58,599 nucleotides of DNA from assembly GCA_905478665.1 (NCBI GenBank), contig CAJQJL010000009.1, forward strand, positions 1 through 58,599. The letters are read 5' to 3'. Of the stretch, positions 1-8,077 are shown one piece after another; positions within the stretch are counted from its first letter, which is position 1; the number at the start of each line of letters is the position of its first letter. The DNA comes from an uncultured Flavobacteriales bacterium. GTDB taxonomy: Bacteria > Bacteroidota > Bacteroidia > Flavobacteriales_D > Crocinitomicaceae. The translations under genes were made by a program, and so were the position numbers. Under the pieces are notes generated by a model. That model ran no database searches and was not told the origin of the DNA. It was given only the letters and a program-made list of their open reading frames with translations.

Positions 1-108
1 GCAGCGTGGGAAGAAATTCAAACTGAATTGGCAAAGTTTGAACACGCAAATGGATTTTCAGGTCCCTGTGAACTTGTTGTAGGCGTTGGTCAAAAGCCTT
101 TGGGTTAA
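1..108 (+). CDS. C-terminal end of a probable SAM-dependent methyltransferase (partial)
   Basis: Frame 1 is open from the window edge to a TAA at 106-108 and encodes 35 residues. The ending W-E-E-I, then GF-x-GPCE, then VGVG-x-KP resembles the last strand of class I SAM-dependent methyltransferases. That identification rests on memory of similar C-termini, because the SAM-binding motifs lie outside the window. The gene continues upstream. It is convergent with the endonuclease gene ending at 288, and the 179 bases between hold no recognisable gene. Confidence 0.4.
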   Translation, partial: AAWEEIQTELAKFEHANGFSGPCELVVGVGQKPLG

Positions 109-287
109 AGGGGGGGTGAAACCTTAATCTTTAGGGTCTACTTAAACACGAGAGCATGTAAATGTTGATCGAATTACCATTTGGGTTAACAATTAGTATT
201 GTTCTATTTTTAGTATTCCACGCGTCAATTCATGATAGCTAACGCTCAAACTAAGGTCATTAGGATACTCGTTAATGTACACAGAAG

Positions 288-1478
288 CTATAACAAGAGG
301 TTGTATTTGCTACTTGGCGGAAACAATAAGTCTAAAGCCCCATCTTTAAGTTTAAAAATTGGTCCTTTTTCTTTTGCTCCTCCCGTTGGTGTTCTCTTTA
401 TCAAGTGATCTAAGGTTATTATTCCCTGCTCAATTAAAAGGTCAAATTGAGCGATTATCGGTTTTTTAGTGTGCTCAACCAACGTATACTGAAAATGTTC
501 AGTACCACCAATATCAAGACTTTCGGCTGACACCCAAAATGTCTCTTTGTGTTTTTGCAATAGTCGTTCGTGAAGCTTTTCTAACCTCCATACTGCAAAA
601 TCACTAATTGCAACATCGTCTGAGCTTTCAATCAATTGATTTATGTCGTGATCCAATCTCAATGATAAACCCTGAGAATTACTCTTCAATGCAGACACTG
701 TGCAGTATAGTTTGAAATCACTCTCTCTATGGTATCCAAATGCCTCGAGAATTTCTTTAGATGTTTTAAATTGACTTAAATCCCAATCAGGAACTTGCGC
801 AAACAACGATTTTCGATTACTCCTTGTGCTTCTGAAAGATTTGAGCTCAATTCCTTTATAGTCTGGTTGCTTTGATGAATTGATATCAATCCCTAAAGCC
901 GTCTCCAAAGTTCTTCCAACCGAAGTGTCGGCATCAACCATAGAAGGGATAGGGCCATTTTTGGCTATTCTAATTAATAAAGCTAATAATTCATCAGAAA
1001 TTTCATTTTCCTTTGCGTCAATCTCAAAAACAATTTCCTTCAATGGATTTGATTCTTTGGAATTGATTAACTCCTGAACAGGTAGTTGAGTTAGGTTTAT
1101 CGAATAAATTTTCTTGTTCTGGTATATTAGACCAATAATGTCGTTGGCATTCGTATGTGAATTCAATCCGTATATCCAAATTCTTGGATCACCTCCGTTA
1201 TTCTTTGCTTTTGGTCGATACAAAGATGTTGTTGTTTCTATCGATTCATTCGATAAAATTATCTCTGAATCAATTTGAACTCCATTTTCTTTGGCACCTT
1301 GCCCTTGTAATCCATAATCATGGGCATTTACATTTCTCAAATATCTCCGAACTGGACCTGTTGCGTCCATAATGCCCTTTTTTAAAGCCGTTGCAGTCGG
1401 TTCAATCAAGGTCAGGGATACTGAATGTTCAGTTAAAGCTTTTAGATTAGAAGTCTCAACGGAAGTTAAATTTCTCAT
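288..1478 (-). CDS. MvaI/BcnI-family type II restriction endonuclease
   Basis: The 396-residue protein carries the PD-(D/E)XK variant of the MvaI/BcnI family. P205-D206-YKGI-E211-L-K213 matches the D-x4-E-x-K arrangement known for MvaI. A conserved G-R-T-L-E-T-A-L-G-I helix (about 188-197) precedes it. The C-terminal stretch GGAKEKGPIFKLKDG, about 366-380, also fits the family. MvaI itself is about 246 residues, so roughly 180 N-terminal residues are extra; similar extensions (YRP, then GDPRIW) occur in larger family members. Known members cut within CCWGG or CCSGG, but specificity here cannot be read from sequence. It lies 72 bp behind the methyltransferase on the same strand, so the protective enzyme is made first. 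The ATG at 1478 is the first start after an in-frame stop at 1488-1490. Confidence 0.85.
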   Translation of the reverse strand: MRNLTSVETSNLKALTEHSVSLTLIEPTATALKKGIMDATGPVRRYLRNVNAHDYGLQGQGAKENGVQIDSEIILSNESIETTTSLYRPKAKNNGGDPRIWIYGLNSHTNANDIIGLIYQNKKIYSINLTQLPVQELINSKESNPLKEIVFEIDAKENEISDELLALLIRIAKNGPIPSMVDADTSVGRTLETALGIDINSSKQPDYKGIELKSFRSTRSNRKSLFAQVPDWDLSQFKTSKEILEAFGYHRESDFKLYCTVSALKSNSQGLSLRLDHDINQLIESSDDVAISDFAVWRLEKLHERLLQKHKETFWVSAESLDIGGTEHFQYTLVEHTKKPIIAQFDLLIEQGIITLDHLIKRTPTGGAKEKGPIFKLKDGALDLLFPPSSKYNLLL

Positions 1479-1550
1479 GGTTGATATTTAAAACACTGTT
1501 GAACAACCTCTTTTAATAATGGCTCAGCAAATTCAACGACTTCATATTCT

Positions 1551-3764
1551 CTATTTAATATTCTTTAGTATTTCGGAAGCCACAGCTCTTGCCATCAAAG
1601 GTGGCACCGCATTTCCAACAAGTGTATATTGCGGTACTTCCGTCTTTCTATTGTTCCCACCTGTTGATCTTTTTCCTTGAAAAACAAATGAATCATCGAA
1701 AGATTGAAGCCTTGCCATTTCACGAACCGTTAAGGCCCTAGGTGTATTGAAGTGAATATAATCATCTGCAATTGTCATGACTGTCGGACTTTGTCCATCA
1801 GCTTTAAGAACGTTGTAATTTCGCTTTTTTGAAGTTAGTCCACATTCCTCCAGTTTACATTGAGCTTTCTTATAGTCACCTTCTTGAAGAATAATATCAA
1901 GTCTTTTAATTACATCTTCACTTTGCTTGCTCGTTTTATGATTATGTAAAACATCAAACACCTTTTCATTCTTGTTTAAGGCTTCAGTACTCCTCACATA
2001 GAAAGGCTTAGTAGCATTTTGAAAGCGTCCATTTAGTCTACCTTCCCTACTCCATTCAGCAAATGTTTTTCCTGTTTTCTGGTTTGGCTTTCCGTCAATT
2101 GCTCGTTTGTCCAACAGGGCTTTCATTTTTTTAGCTGTTCCGTTATATTGTTTAGCAATGTCAACTTCCTCATAATGATGCGCTTCTTGGTCGTTTCCAA
2201 TAAAATCTAGATCGTACAAAGCTTCAAACACTGAAACCTTTTCATGCTCTTGAACTGTGCTCGGAATTTCTGAGATAAATTTCTGATCTTTTCTACACCC
2301 AATAAACAATACTCTTTCCCTGTTCTGAGGAACTCCGTAATTAGATGAGTTTGCAACAAATGGTTTTTCTATTTTATACAATCGTATTTCTTCGACTATG
2401 CATTGTAACTCTTTCACTTGCTGTTTATTGGTGAGGTTATTTACACTGTCCAATGTCTCATCAAAATTAGCTGTATATAGCTGAAGTGCACTAATAATAT
2501 CGTCGCACTCCTTTTGAAATTTGGTGTCAATTTCTAATCTATCAAAGGCATCCTTAATTTTTCGGATTATTTCTTCCGTATCAATTTCAGTGAGAAAATC
2601 GGTGAACGCATCCACGTAGAAATCATTATCAATATTACAGTAATCTTTCTCTTTGATAATATCTCTCTTCAACTTTTCCCATTGCTTATTTCTAATTAGA
2701 AGATTGAATCCATGACGCACCGTGGCAACCCGCTGATCCATCTTACTTGTCTGATAATCTACAATCTTTGGGGTTAGCAATCTAAACTTTGCTTCTACTG
2801 ACCTTATATAACTCTCCTTTGCCTCTTCTGCTTTTTGTTCATTGTATTGCTCTAATTCAATACGCTTAATTAAACAATCAATAATGAAACTATCTGCGCT
2901 ATTCGTTTTTTTCAACCCCTTTACGAAACTCGTTAACTTCGGAATCTCCTTCACATCAACGATTGAATTCATTTCCTTTAGAATGAGATCTTTGATTTTC
3001 CCCTTTTCTTTTGTCAAAATTCCTTTGACATTTTCCATTACAAAATACTTCGGCTGTAGCGTCTTTATTACTTCAAGGTAATGTGCGAAAAGGTCATCTT
3101 TCTTATCAAATTTCTTTCTTTTTCCTGCCAAACTAAAACTTTGACATGGAGGCCCTCCACAAACTACATCAACAGTCTTTCCTTTAATTTTTCCCAATAA
3201 ATTATCTAGAAAATCTGGTTCTGTAATATCCTGACATAAAAACTCTGCGTCAAGTCCGAGCTGATGATTATATCTAACTACATGCGTCAATTCACAATTT
3301 TCATTAATATCATTTGCCACTAAGAAATCGAAAAATTTGTCGTCTTCCTGAGCTTGCAAAAACCCTTCACTAAACCCTCCTGCTCCTGCAAAAAGATCAA
3401 TAAATGTGATGGGCTTTCCATAAAGAGACATTTGTTCACGCACAATATTCACATTCTGCGTTTCTTTGTATGAATTTACATAATCATTCAGCTTTGATTT
3501 TATCTCCTGATTAGTGTATGTTTTCTTTATTGGATCATTTAGTAACTCTTCTGCTCTCTCACGCAAGAAACCTAAATAATGGTTCTTTTCTGAACTTCTT
3601 TGGTCATAAGGCTTAATTGTTTGATTATCCTTATCAAAATCAGAAGTTCTTACCTTCTCCCCTGTTGAAACTTTAATTTGTTTCCCATTACTGTTGATTC
3701 GTAAATGGATTGGTGAACACCCCTTTTTATCTTCTTTATCAAGGTAGAAATTAATTGTAGCCAT
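1551..3764 (-). CDS. DNA (cytosine-5)-methyltransferase with N-terminal integrase Arm DNA-binding domain
   Basis: Residues 119-737 are a C5-cytosine methyltransferase. Visible motifs are I (FAGAGGF, 125-131), IV with the catalytic Cys in GGPPCQSFS (C207), VI (ENVKG, 244-248), VIII (QNRERV, 480-485), IX-like (RALTVREMARLQSF, 676-689) and X (YTLVGNAVPPLMARAVA, 713-729). About 230 charged residues (250-470) separate motifs VI and VIII, an unusually large insertion. Residues 1 to about 100 are not methyltransferase sequence. INFYLDK, then PIHLRINSNGKQI, then STGEKV match the Arm_DNA-bind_5 domain of Bacteroidota tyrosine recombinases. The core-binding and catalytic R-H-R-Y parts are absent. An internal ATG (M112, at 3431) would give a methyltransferase without the Arm domain. 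The gene pairs with the endonuclease at 288-1478 and presumably protects host DNA. Confidence 0.93.
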   Translation of the reverse strand: MATINFYLDKEDKKGCSPIHLRINSNGKQIKVSTGEKVRTSDFDKDNQTIKPYDQRSSEKNHYLGFLRERAEELLNDPIKKTYTNQEIKSKLNDYVNSYKETQNVNIVREQMSLYGKPITFIDLFAGAGGFSEGFLQAQEDDKFFDFLVANDINENCELTHVVRYNHQLGLDAEFLCQDITEPDFLDNLLGKIKGKTVDVVCGGPPCQSFSLAGKRKKFDKKDDLFAHYLEVIKTLQPKYFVMENVKGILTKEKGKIKDLILKEMNSIVDVKEIPKLTSFVKGLKKTNSADSFIIDCLIKRIELEQYNEQKAEEAKESYIRSVEAKFRLLTPKIVDYQTSKMDQRVATVRHGFNLLIRNKQWEKLKRDIIKEKDYCNIDNDFYVDAFTDFLTEIDTEEIIRKIKDAFDRLEIDTKFQKECDDIISALQLYTANFDETLDSVNNLTNKQQVKELQCIVEEIRLYKIEKPFVANSSNYGVPQNRERVLFIGCRKDQKFISEIPSTVQEHEKVSVFEALYDLDFIGNDQEAHHYEEVDIAKQYNGTAKKMKALLDKRAIDGKPNQKTGKTFAEWSREGRLNGRFQNATKPFYVRSTEALNKNEKVFDVLHNHKTSKQSEDVIKRLDIILQEGDYKKAQCKLEECGLTSKKRNYNVLKADGQSPTVMTIADDYIHFNTPRALTVREMARLQSFDDSFVFQGKRSTGGNNRKTEVPQYTLVGNAVPPLMARAVASEILKNIK

Positions 3765-3779
3765 ACATATTTATGTTTG

Positions 3780-3814
3780 CGGACGGTTTTACGGACACGG
3801 ACAAATTTACGGAC
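3780..3814. repeat. Four CGGAC direct repeats on the methyltransferase promoter
   Basis: CGGAC occurs at 3780-3784, 3792-3796, 3798-3802 and 3810-3814. Start-to-start spacings are 12, 6 and 12 bases. The surrounding bases repeat as well (TTTTAC/TTTAC before or after a unit). The cluster spans about three helical turns and covers the -7 box and early leader of the Arm-methyltransferase gene. It could be an arm-type binding site for that protein's own Arm domain; this is inference. Confidence 0.6.
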
Positions 3815-3832
3815 AGTTTTACTAAATTCCAA
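3802..3832 (-). promoter_or_regulatory. Probable promoter of the Arm-methyltransferase gene
   Basis: Read on the minus strand there is TTG (3832-3830), a 20-base spacer, then TAAATTTG (3809-3802). This fits the Bacteroidota promoter form with TTG near -33 and TAnnTTTG near -7. Transcription would begin near 3797, about 33 bases before the ATG at 3764. The -7 box lies inside the CGGAC repeat cluster. Confidence 0.5.
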
Positions 3833-4008
3833 CGAATGTTCATTTAAATTTGGGTATCCATTACTGTTCATTGATTATAAAAACACCCTCTCCCGACTTA
3901 TCAACTGACCCCTTCCGCGGCTCTCTAACCTTGTGCTTCAACACGTACCGAAACTTTCATCCAGACAATGGCACGGTATTCGATATTGACTTCCGCATTA
4001 GAAATTAA
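3826..4008 (+). pseudogene. Possible 3' remnant of a gene cut by the restriction-modification module
   Basis: A plus-strand frame open from 3826 to a TAA at 4006-4008 has no ATG. Its last 40 or so residues look protein-like (LCFNTYRNFHPDNG, then VFDIDFRIRN) and the DNA from about 3883 is richer in GC than the module to its left. This would fit the 3' end of a gene whose front was lost when the module arrived. I do not recognise the family, and a chance open frame is possible. The next gene starts 12 bases later. Confidence 0.3.
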
Positions 4009-4020
4009 AAGGCCAGTGAC

Positions 4021-4464
4021 ATGAAAAATATCGCCGTATTCATAATGATCTTCAGCATAGGAGGGATCTACGCACAATCATCATCAGAGATTGAGAAAAG
4101 GTATCAACGTTACGAGAACGGTGAACTTGTTGAAGACAACTATTACCTGGAACGTGACGGTCGGGCACTTGAAGGAACTGATTTTGAAATGCCAGAAATG
4201 AATTCTCGCATGAGCGAGAGGCAGGCAAGCTTGGAAAGAAAGATGGAGGAACGCATGTTGGACATGAACAAGCGAATGGAAGAAATGAAGCAGCGCTCTG
4301 CAAGAATGCAAGAGGATATGCACAAACGCATGAAACATGGAAACAGCCGCAAGAACCTCGAAGAGGAGCGCGAGCAACATGAGAAACCACAGCAACGAGT
4401 TCTCCCTGAAGAAAGCACACCAGCGCCACCAGCAAGCACAATGCCTGATCTAAAATATACCTAG
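4021..4464 (+). CDS. Secreted coiled-coil protein of unknown function
   Basis: The 147-residue product begins with a clear signal peptide ending at AQ (residues 1-19). Residues about 60-125 are rich in Met, Glu, Arg and Lys with heptad-like spacing (RMSERQ, then RKMEERM, then MNKRMEEMKQ), so a long coiled coil is likely. The last 20 residues are Pro/Ala-rich and disordered. No family is recognised. Long open frames on the opposite strand here are by-products of this biased composition. An exported envelope or scaffold protein is the most that can be said. Confidence 0.65.
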   Translation: MKNIAVFIMIFSIGGIYAQSSSEIEKRYQRYENGELVEDNYYLERDGRALEGTDFEMPEMNSRMSERQASLERKMEERMLDMNKRMEEMKQRSARMQEDMHKRMKHGNSRKNLEEEREQHEKPQQRVLPEESTPAPPASTMPDLKYT

Positions 4465-4556
4465 AAAGCGGCTTCAAACATGTGTATCCTTAAGATCGTT
4501 TTCGGTTTGTTAAACATCTTTTTTTAACACCTTTCGTGCGGATCGGACGCCCCCTT

Positions 4557-4588
4557 TTTGCTACAATCAACTGATTCCCTTATTTTTG
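4557..4588 (+). promoter_or_regulatory. Promoter of the CotH-like gene
   Basis: TTTG at 4557-4560, a 20-base spacer and TATTTTTG at 4581-4588 match the Bacteroidota TTTG/TAnnTTTG promoter with near-ideal spacing. Transcription would start around 4595, some 16 bases before the ATG at 4611. Confidence 0.6.
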
Positions 4589-4610
4589 CTCTGAATTCGA
4601 AAATTCATAG

Positions 4611-6872
4611 ATGCATAAACTAACCCACTACTCCATAGCGTTGTTGATCGCTTTTCTATTCTTTGGAAATACATCGCGCGCACAGAATCTCTTTGATATT
4701 GACACCATTCGCACCGTAGAAATCAATTTCTACGACGCAAACTGGGATGCTCTTTTGGATTCACTCGCCATGCTAAACGCAGGAACGGGTAGTGGAACAG
4801 AGCGCATTCTAGCCCAAGTAATTATAGATGGAAATCCTTTCGATAGCTGCGGCGTTCGCTACAAGGGAAACAGCTCTATGGATACGGCCAGCAACAAAAA
4901 CCCGTTTAACATTGACTTGAACTGGACAATTCCAGGACAACGTTATTTGGGAAAAAACAAGATCAAACTTGCCAATTGTTTCACAGACCCGAGCATGGTA
5001 CGTGAGGCTTTGACCTACGAACTTGCCAATAATTACATGGACTGTCCACACGGAAGTTTTGTGAAACTCTACATCAATGGTGGCTACCGAGGCATCTACA
5101 CCAACACTGAATCGGTGGACAACGAATTTCTAGACACCTACTACGGCTCAAGTTCGAACCCATTCTTTAAATGTGACCCTGTCTCTTTTGATTTGGCCGG
5201 CGGAAACTCCAACCTCGCCTACATTGCAGACACCATGGCCTACGATACATTGTACGATATGAAATCACTCTATGGGCTGGAAGAATTGCAAACACTTTGC
5301 TACAACTTAGAATTCAATACCGCAAACATTGAACAGTACCTGGATGTCGACCGAGCGCTTTGGTTTCTTGCTGTAAGTAGTGCCTACGTTCACAACGATG
5401 GATACTCAGCATTTGGACATAATTACTACGTCTACAAAATGAGCAATGGAAGATGGAGCATCGTTCTTTGGGATGTCAACATGTCTTTTGGTGGACTCTT
5501 GTGGAACGGAACAAATTGGTTGCCCTTAGGCATTACCGCCTTGCAACAACAAGATCCTTTTCTTCATGAAGGAAACCTCATAGCGAAGCCGCTTATCGGA
5601 AGGTTGTTGTCCATCCCGAAATACAAACGCATTTATACGGCTCACTTTCGCACAATTATGGAAGAAACGGTTGCCAACAACCTCTATTTGCAACGCGCAG
5701 AATACATGAATGCGTTAATTGATGGTGATGTTCAAAACGAACCGTTTCCAGAATATACTTACGCAGAGTTTACCGATAACATTTACAACGACGTTGGCGT
5801 TTGGACAGGGCTGCGACCAGGTTTGGAAAATTTAATGGCAGCACGCGGACCGTACCTCAACAGTTTGCCAGAATTTCAATTCGCGCAACCCGTTATTTCG
5901 AATATCAACCCAAGTGTTGCGGTGCCCCCTGCTTTTTCCTCGGTGAGTATCACGGCAGAAGTTTCAAATGCAACTACCGTAGTGCTCGGTTACAGAAACA
6001 GTCACTTTGATGTGTTTACCAAAGTTCAAATGTTTGATGATGGACTCAACAACGACGGAGCTGCTGGAGATGGCATTTATGGAGCGTCAGTCACGGTTGG
6101 TGGAACAGACATGGAATACTATGTATTTGCCGACAACGGAATTGCATCAAAATTCTCACCTGTAAGAGCCGAATATGAGTTCTACGTGCTTACACCCGAA
6201 AAAGGCCTCGTGATCAACGAACTGGACGCCATAAATGTATCTACCGCCATTGACCAAAACTTTGAATACGATGATTGGATTGAATTCTACAACAACTCCA
6301 CTACAGCAATTTCGTTGAACGGTTATCATCTTTCAGACAATGAAAACAACTTAACAAAGTGGGCATTTCCCGACACTACCATCGGAGCGGGTGAATACCT
6401 AATTGTTTGGGCAGATAACGACACGCTTCAAGCTGGTCTTCATGCGAACTTTGTCCTTTCCTCGCTTGGAGAGAGCCTATTCTTATCTGATAATTTTGGT
6501 TTCGTACTCGATGAAGTCATCTTTCCTGCACAGTTAGACAACATCACCTGGGGAAGGTATGGGAATGGATTGGGAAGCTTTATGTATTTGTATCCCACAT
6601 TCGCATGGACGAACACTACGCCTGTTGGACTTGAAGAACAAGCGATGGAATCACTCACAGTGTACCCAAATCCATCCTCTGGGATAACAACCATTCAGTT
6701 CTCTGGAATTGTTGAGACAACCCTTCGCATTACCGACATGACAGGTCACGTTGTTTTTGAGGATCGAATCATCAATTCAGACAGCTATAATTTTGACGCG
6801 AGTGCTTATAAAGCAGGTATGTATTTCATTATAACAGATACTGGAAACGTAATCAAGTTTGTAAAGAATTAA
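4611..6872 (+). CDS. Secreted CotH-kinase-like protein with lamin-tail domain and T9SS sorting tail
   Basis: The 753-residue protein starts with a signal peptide (cut after about residue 25). A CotH-type fold follows at about 83-400: RYKGNSS, later KIKLANCF and, near the end, W-x-IVLWDVNMSFGG, whose Asp fits the metal-binding position of CotH kinases. A lamin-tail domain is at about 531-650 (VINELDA, DWIEFYNN, LNGYHLSD). The last 72 residues (LTVYPNPSSG to the end) are a type A T9SS sorting domain, so the protein is exported and attached to the cell surface. CotH homologues phosphorylate secreted proteins; the substrate here is unknown. It has its own promoter at 4557-4588. Confidence 0.88.
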   Translation: MHKLTHYSIALLIAFLFFGNTSRAQNLFDIDTIRTVEINFYDANWDALLDSLAMLNAGTGSGTERILAQVIIDGNPFDSCGVRYKGNSSMDTASNKNPFNIDLNWTIPGQRYLGKNKIKLANCFTDPSMVREALTYELANNYMDCPHGSFVKLYINGGYRGIYTNTESVDNEFLDTYYGSSSNPFFKCDPVSFDLAGGNSNLAYIADTMAYDTLYDMKSLYGLEELQTLCYNLEFNTANIEQYLDVDRALWFLAVSSAYVHNDGYSAFGHNYYVYKMSNGRWSIVLWDVNMSFGGLLWNGTNWLPLGITALQQQDPFLHEGNLIAKPLIGRLLSIPKYKRIYTAHFRTIMEETVANNLYLQRAEYMNALIDGDVQNEPFPEYTYAEFTDNIYNDVGVWTGLRPGLENLMAARGPYLNSLPEFQFAQPVISNINPSVAVPPAFSSVSITAEVSNATTVVLGYRNSHFDVFTKVQMFDDGLNNDGAAGDGIYGASVTVGGTDMEYYVFADNGIASKFSPVRAEYEFYVLTPEKGLVINELDAINVSTAIDQNFEYDDWIEFYNNSTTAISLNGYHLSDNENNLTKWAFPDTTIGAGEYLIVWADNDTLQAGLHANFVLSSLGESLFLSDNFGFVLDEVIFPAQLDNITWGRYGNGLGSFMYLYPTFAWTNTTPVGLEEQAMESLTVYPNPSSGITTIQFSGIVETTLRITDMTGHVVFEDRIINSDSYNFDASAYKAGMYFIITDTGNVIKFVKN

Positions 6873-6924
6873 TTGTTTTTTGAATTGGAATCAACACACC
6901 CTGAAAAGAGTGCACGTTATAATT

Positions 6925-6940
6925 AATGACATAAGTCATT
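6925..6940. repeat. Short inverted repeat before the efflux operon
   Basis: AATGAC (6925-6930), a 4-base loop and GTCATT (6935-6940) form a 6-bp hairpin. It lies between the CotH-like gene and the adaptor gene, 23 bases before the TAGATTTG box. It could be a weak terminator or an operator for the efflux operon. Confidence 0.3.
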
Positions 6941-6962
6941 CCCTTTTATCAAGCTAAAGTGT

Positions 6963-6970
6963 AGATTTGG
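6963..6970 (+). promoter_or_regulatory. -7 box close to the efflux-operon start
   Basis: TAGATTTG matches TAnnTTTG and ends 3 bases before the ATG at 6974. No clear TTTG is found about 20 bases upstream. If used, the transcript would be nearly leaderless. Confidence 0.35.
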
Positions 6971-6973
6971 CAC

Positions 6974-8077
6974 ATGAAACCTGCCCTTATTAGAAAGCTC
7001 TGTTTACACAGTAGCCTTGTGGTTATATTGTTGTTTTCGGCTTGTTCTGAAGCTGAAGAGACGTACACCGTTGAAAAAAATGATCTCGTTGAGTCTGTCT
7101 ACTCAAGCGTTATTATTGAACCGCAATCCTTATACTTAGTCAATTCATCCAATTCAGGATACATTGATGAACTAAATGTTCGAACAGGAGATGATGTTGA
7201 ATTGGGACAAGTGATCTTCTCTGTGCGCGATGTACAGTCCAGCAGTTTGGCCAACAATGCCCGATTAGCGTATGAAATGGCTCAGCGCAATTACACAGGA
7301 GAGGTGAACCTTCTCGAAGATTTGAAGCTTGAGTTGGGTGATGCGCAATCAAAAAGAGCAAGTGATTCAACCAATTTTGAGCGCACCAAGAAACTTTACA
7401 ATGAAGGGCTTGTGACTTCGCTTGAATTCGAACAGTCGGAATTGACGTTTAAAGCTTCGAAAACTCGCTGCGGATTGATCACCAATAAAATTGCACGTTC
7501 AAAAAAGGATTTGAAAAATTCATTGTCTCAGGCACAAAACAACTACAACAGCAGCTTGTCGAGATCAGACGATGCCTTCGTTCGCAACCGCATAGCAGGA
7601 ACTGTTTACGATGTGTACAAGGAGCCTGGAGAGTTTGTCTCAATGCAGGAGCCCGTCGCTATGATTGGCTCTAAAGATGACTTTATCTTAAAGATGCGCA
7701 TTGATGAAGTCGATATTACGAAGGTGAAACTTGGTCAAAGCATCATTGTCTCCTTGGAAGCGTACAAAAAGAAAACATTCAAAGCGAAGATCACGCGAAT
7801 TTCTCCAAAAATGGATGCGCAAACACAAACATTTGAAATTGAAGGAGCCTTTATTGATGCACCCGAAAACCTGTTTATGGGATTGACGGGTGAAGGCAAT
7901 ATCATTATCCTTGAAAGCAAAGACGCCGTGGTTATTCCACTTGAATACTTAATGGATGGTAATTCTGTAAGAACAGAAGCAGGCACTATTCAGGTGAAGA
8001 CGGGGGCCAAAAGTTTAAGTCATGTTGAAATTATTTCTGGACTGAACGAAGGAGATGTTATTCTTAAACCTGAATAA
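6974..8077 (+). CDS. Efflux periplasmic adaptor lipoprotein (HlyD/MacA family)
   Basis: The 367-residue protein has a lipoprotein signal with lipobox LFSAC (Cys at 24). It then has the MacA-like plan: a biotinyl-lipoyl half (SGYIDELNVRTGDDVELGQ), a coiled-coil hairpin at about 90-195, the second lipoyl half (IAGTVYDVYKEPGEFV) and beta-barrel segments. It would bridge the inner-membrane permease to an outer-membrane channel; no TolC-like gene is in view. It opens a three-gene operon. Its stop overlaps the permease start in TAATG at 8075-8079. Confidence 0.88.
   Translation: MKPALIRKLCLHSSLVVILLFSACSEAEETYTVEKNDLVESVYSSVIIEPQSLYLVNSSNSGYIDELNVRTGDDVELGQVIFSVRDVQSSSLANNARLAYEMAQRNYTGEVNLLEDLKLELGDAQSKRASDSTNFERTKKLYNEGLVTSLEFEQSELTFKASKTRCGLITNKIARSKKDLKNSLSQAQNNYNSSLSRSDDAFVRNRIAGTVYDVYKEPGEFVSMQEPVAMIGSKDDFILKMRIDEVDITKVKLGQSIIVSLEAYKKKTFKAKITRISPKMDAQTQTFEIEGAFIDAPENLFMGLTGEGNIIILESKDAVVIPLEYLMDGNSVRTEAGTIQVKTGAKSLSHVEIISGLNEGDVILKPE

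Noticed and set aside
1551-3764. Possible tyrosine integrase at the front of the methyltransferase frame
   Set aside because: Only the Arm domain is present; the core-binding domain and catalytic R-H-R-Y residues are absent.
108-4020. Direct repeats (attachment sites) flanking the restriction-modification module
   Set aside because: A by-eye comparison of 108-287 and 3823-4020 found no shared repeat longer than a few bases.
4052-4477. Three overlapping minus-strand open frames of 98-141 codons opposite the coiled-coil gene
   Set aside because: They are rich in Leu, Cys and Phe, as expected when a Glu/Arg/Met-rich plus-strand gene is read backward; the plus-strand frame has a proper signal peptide.
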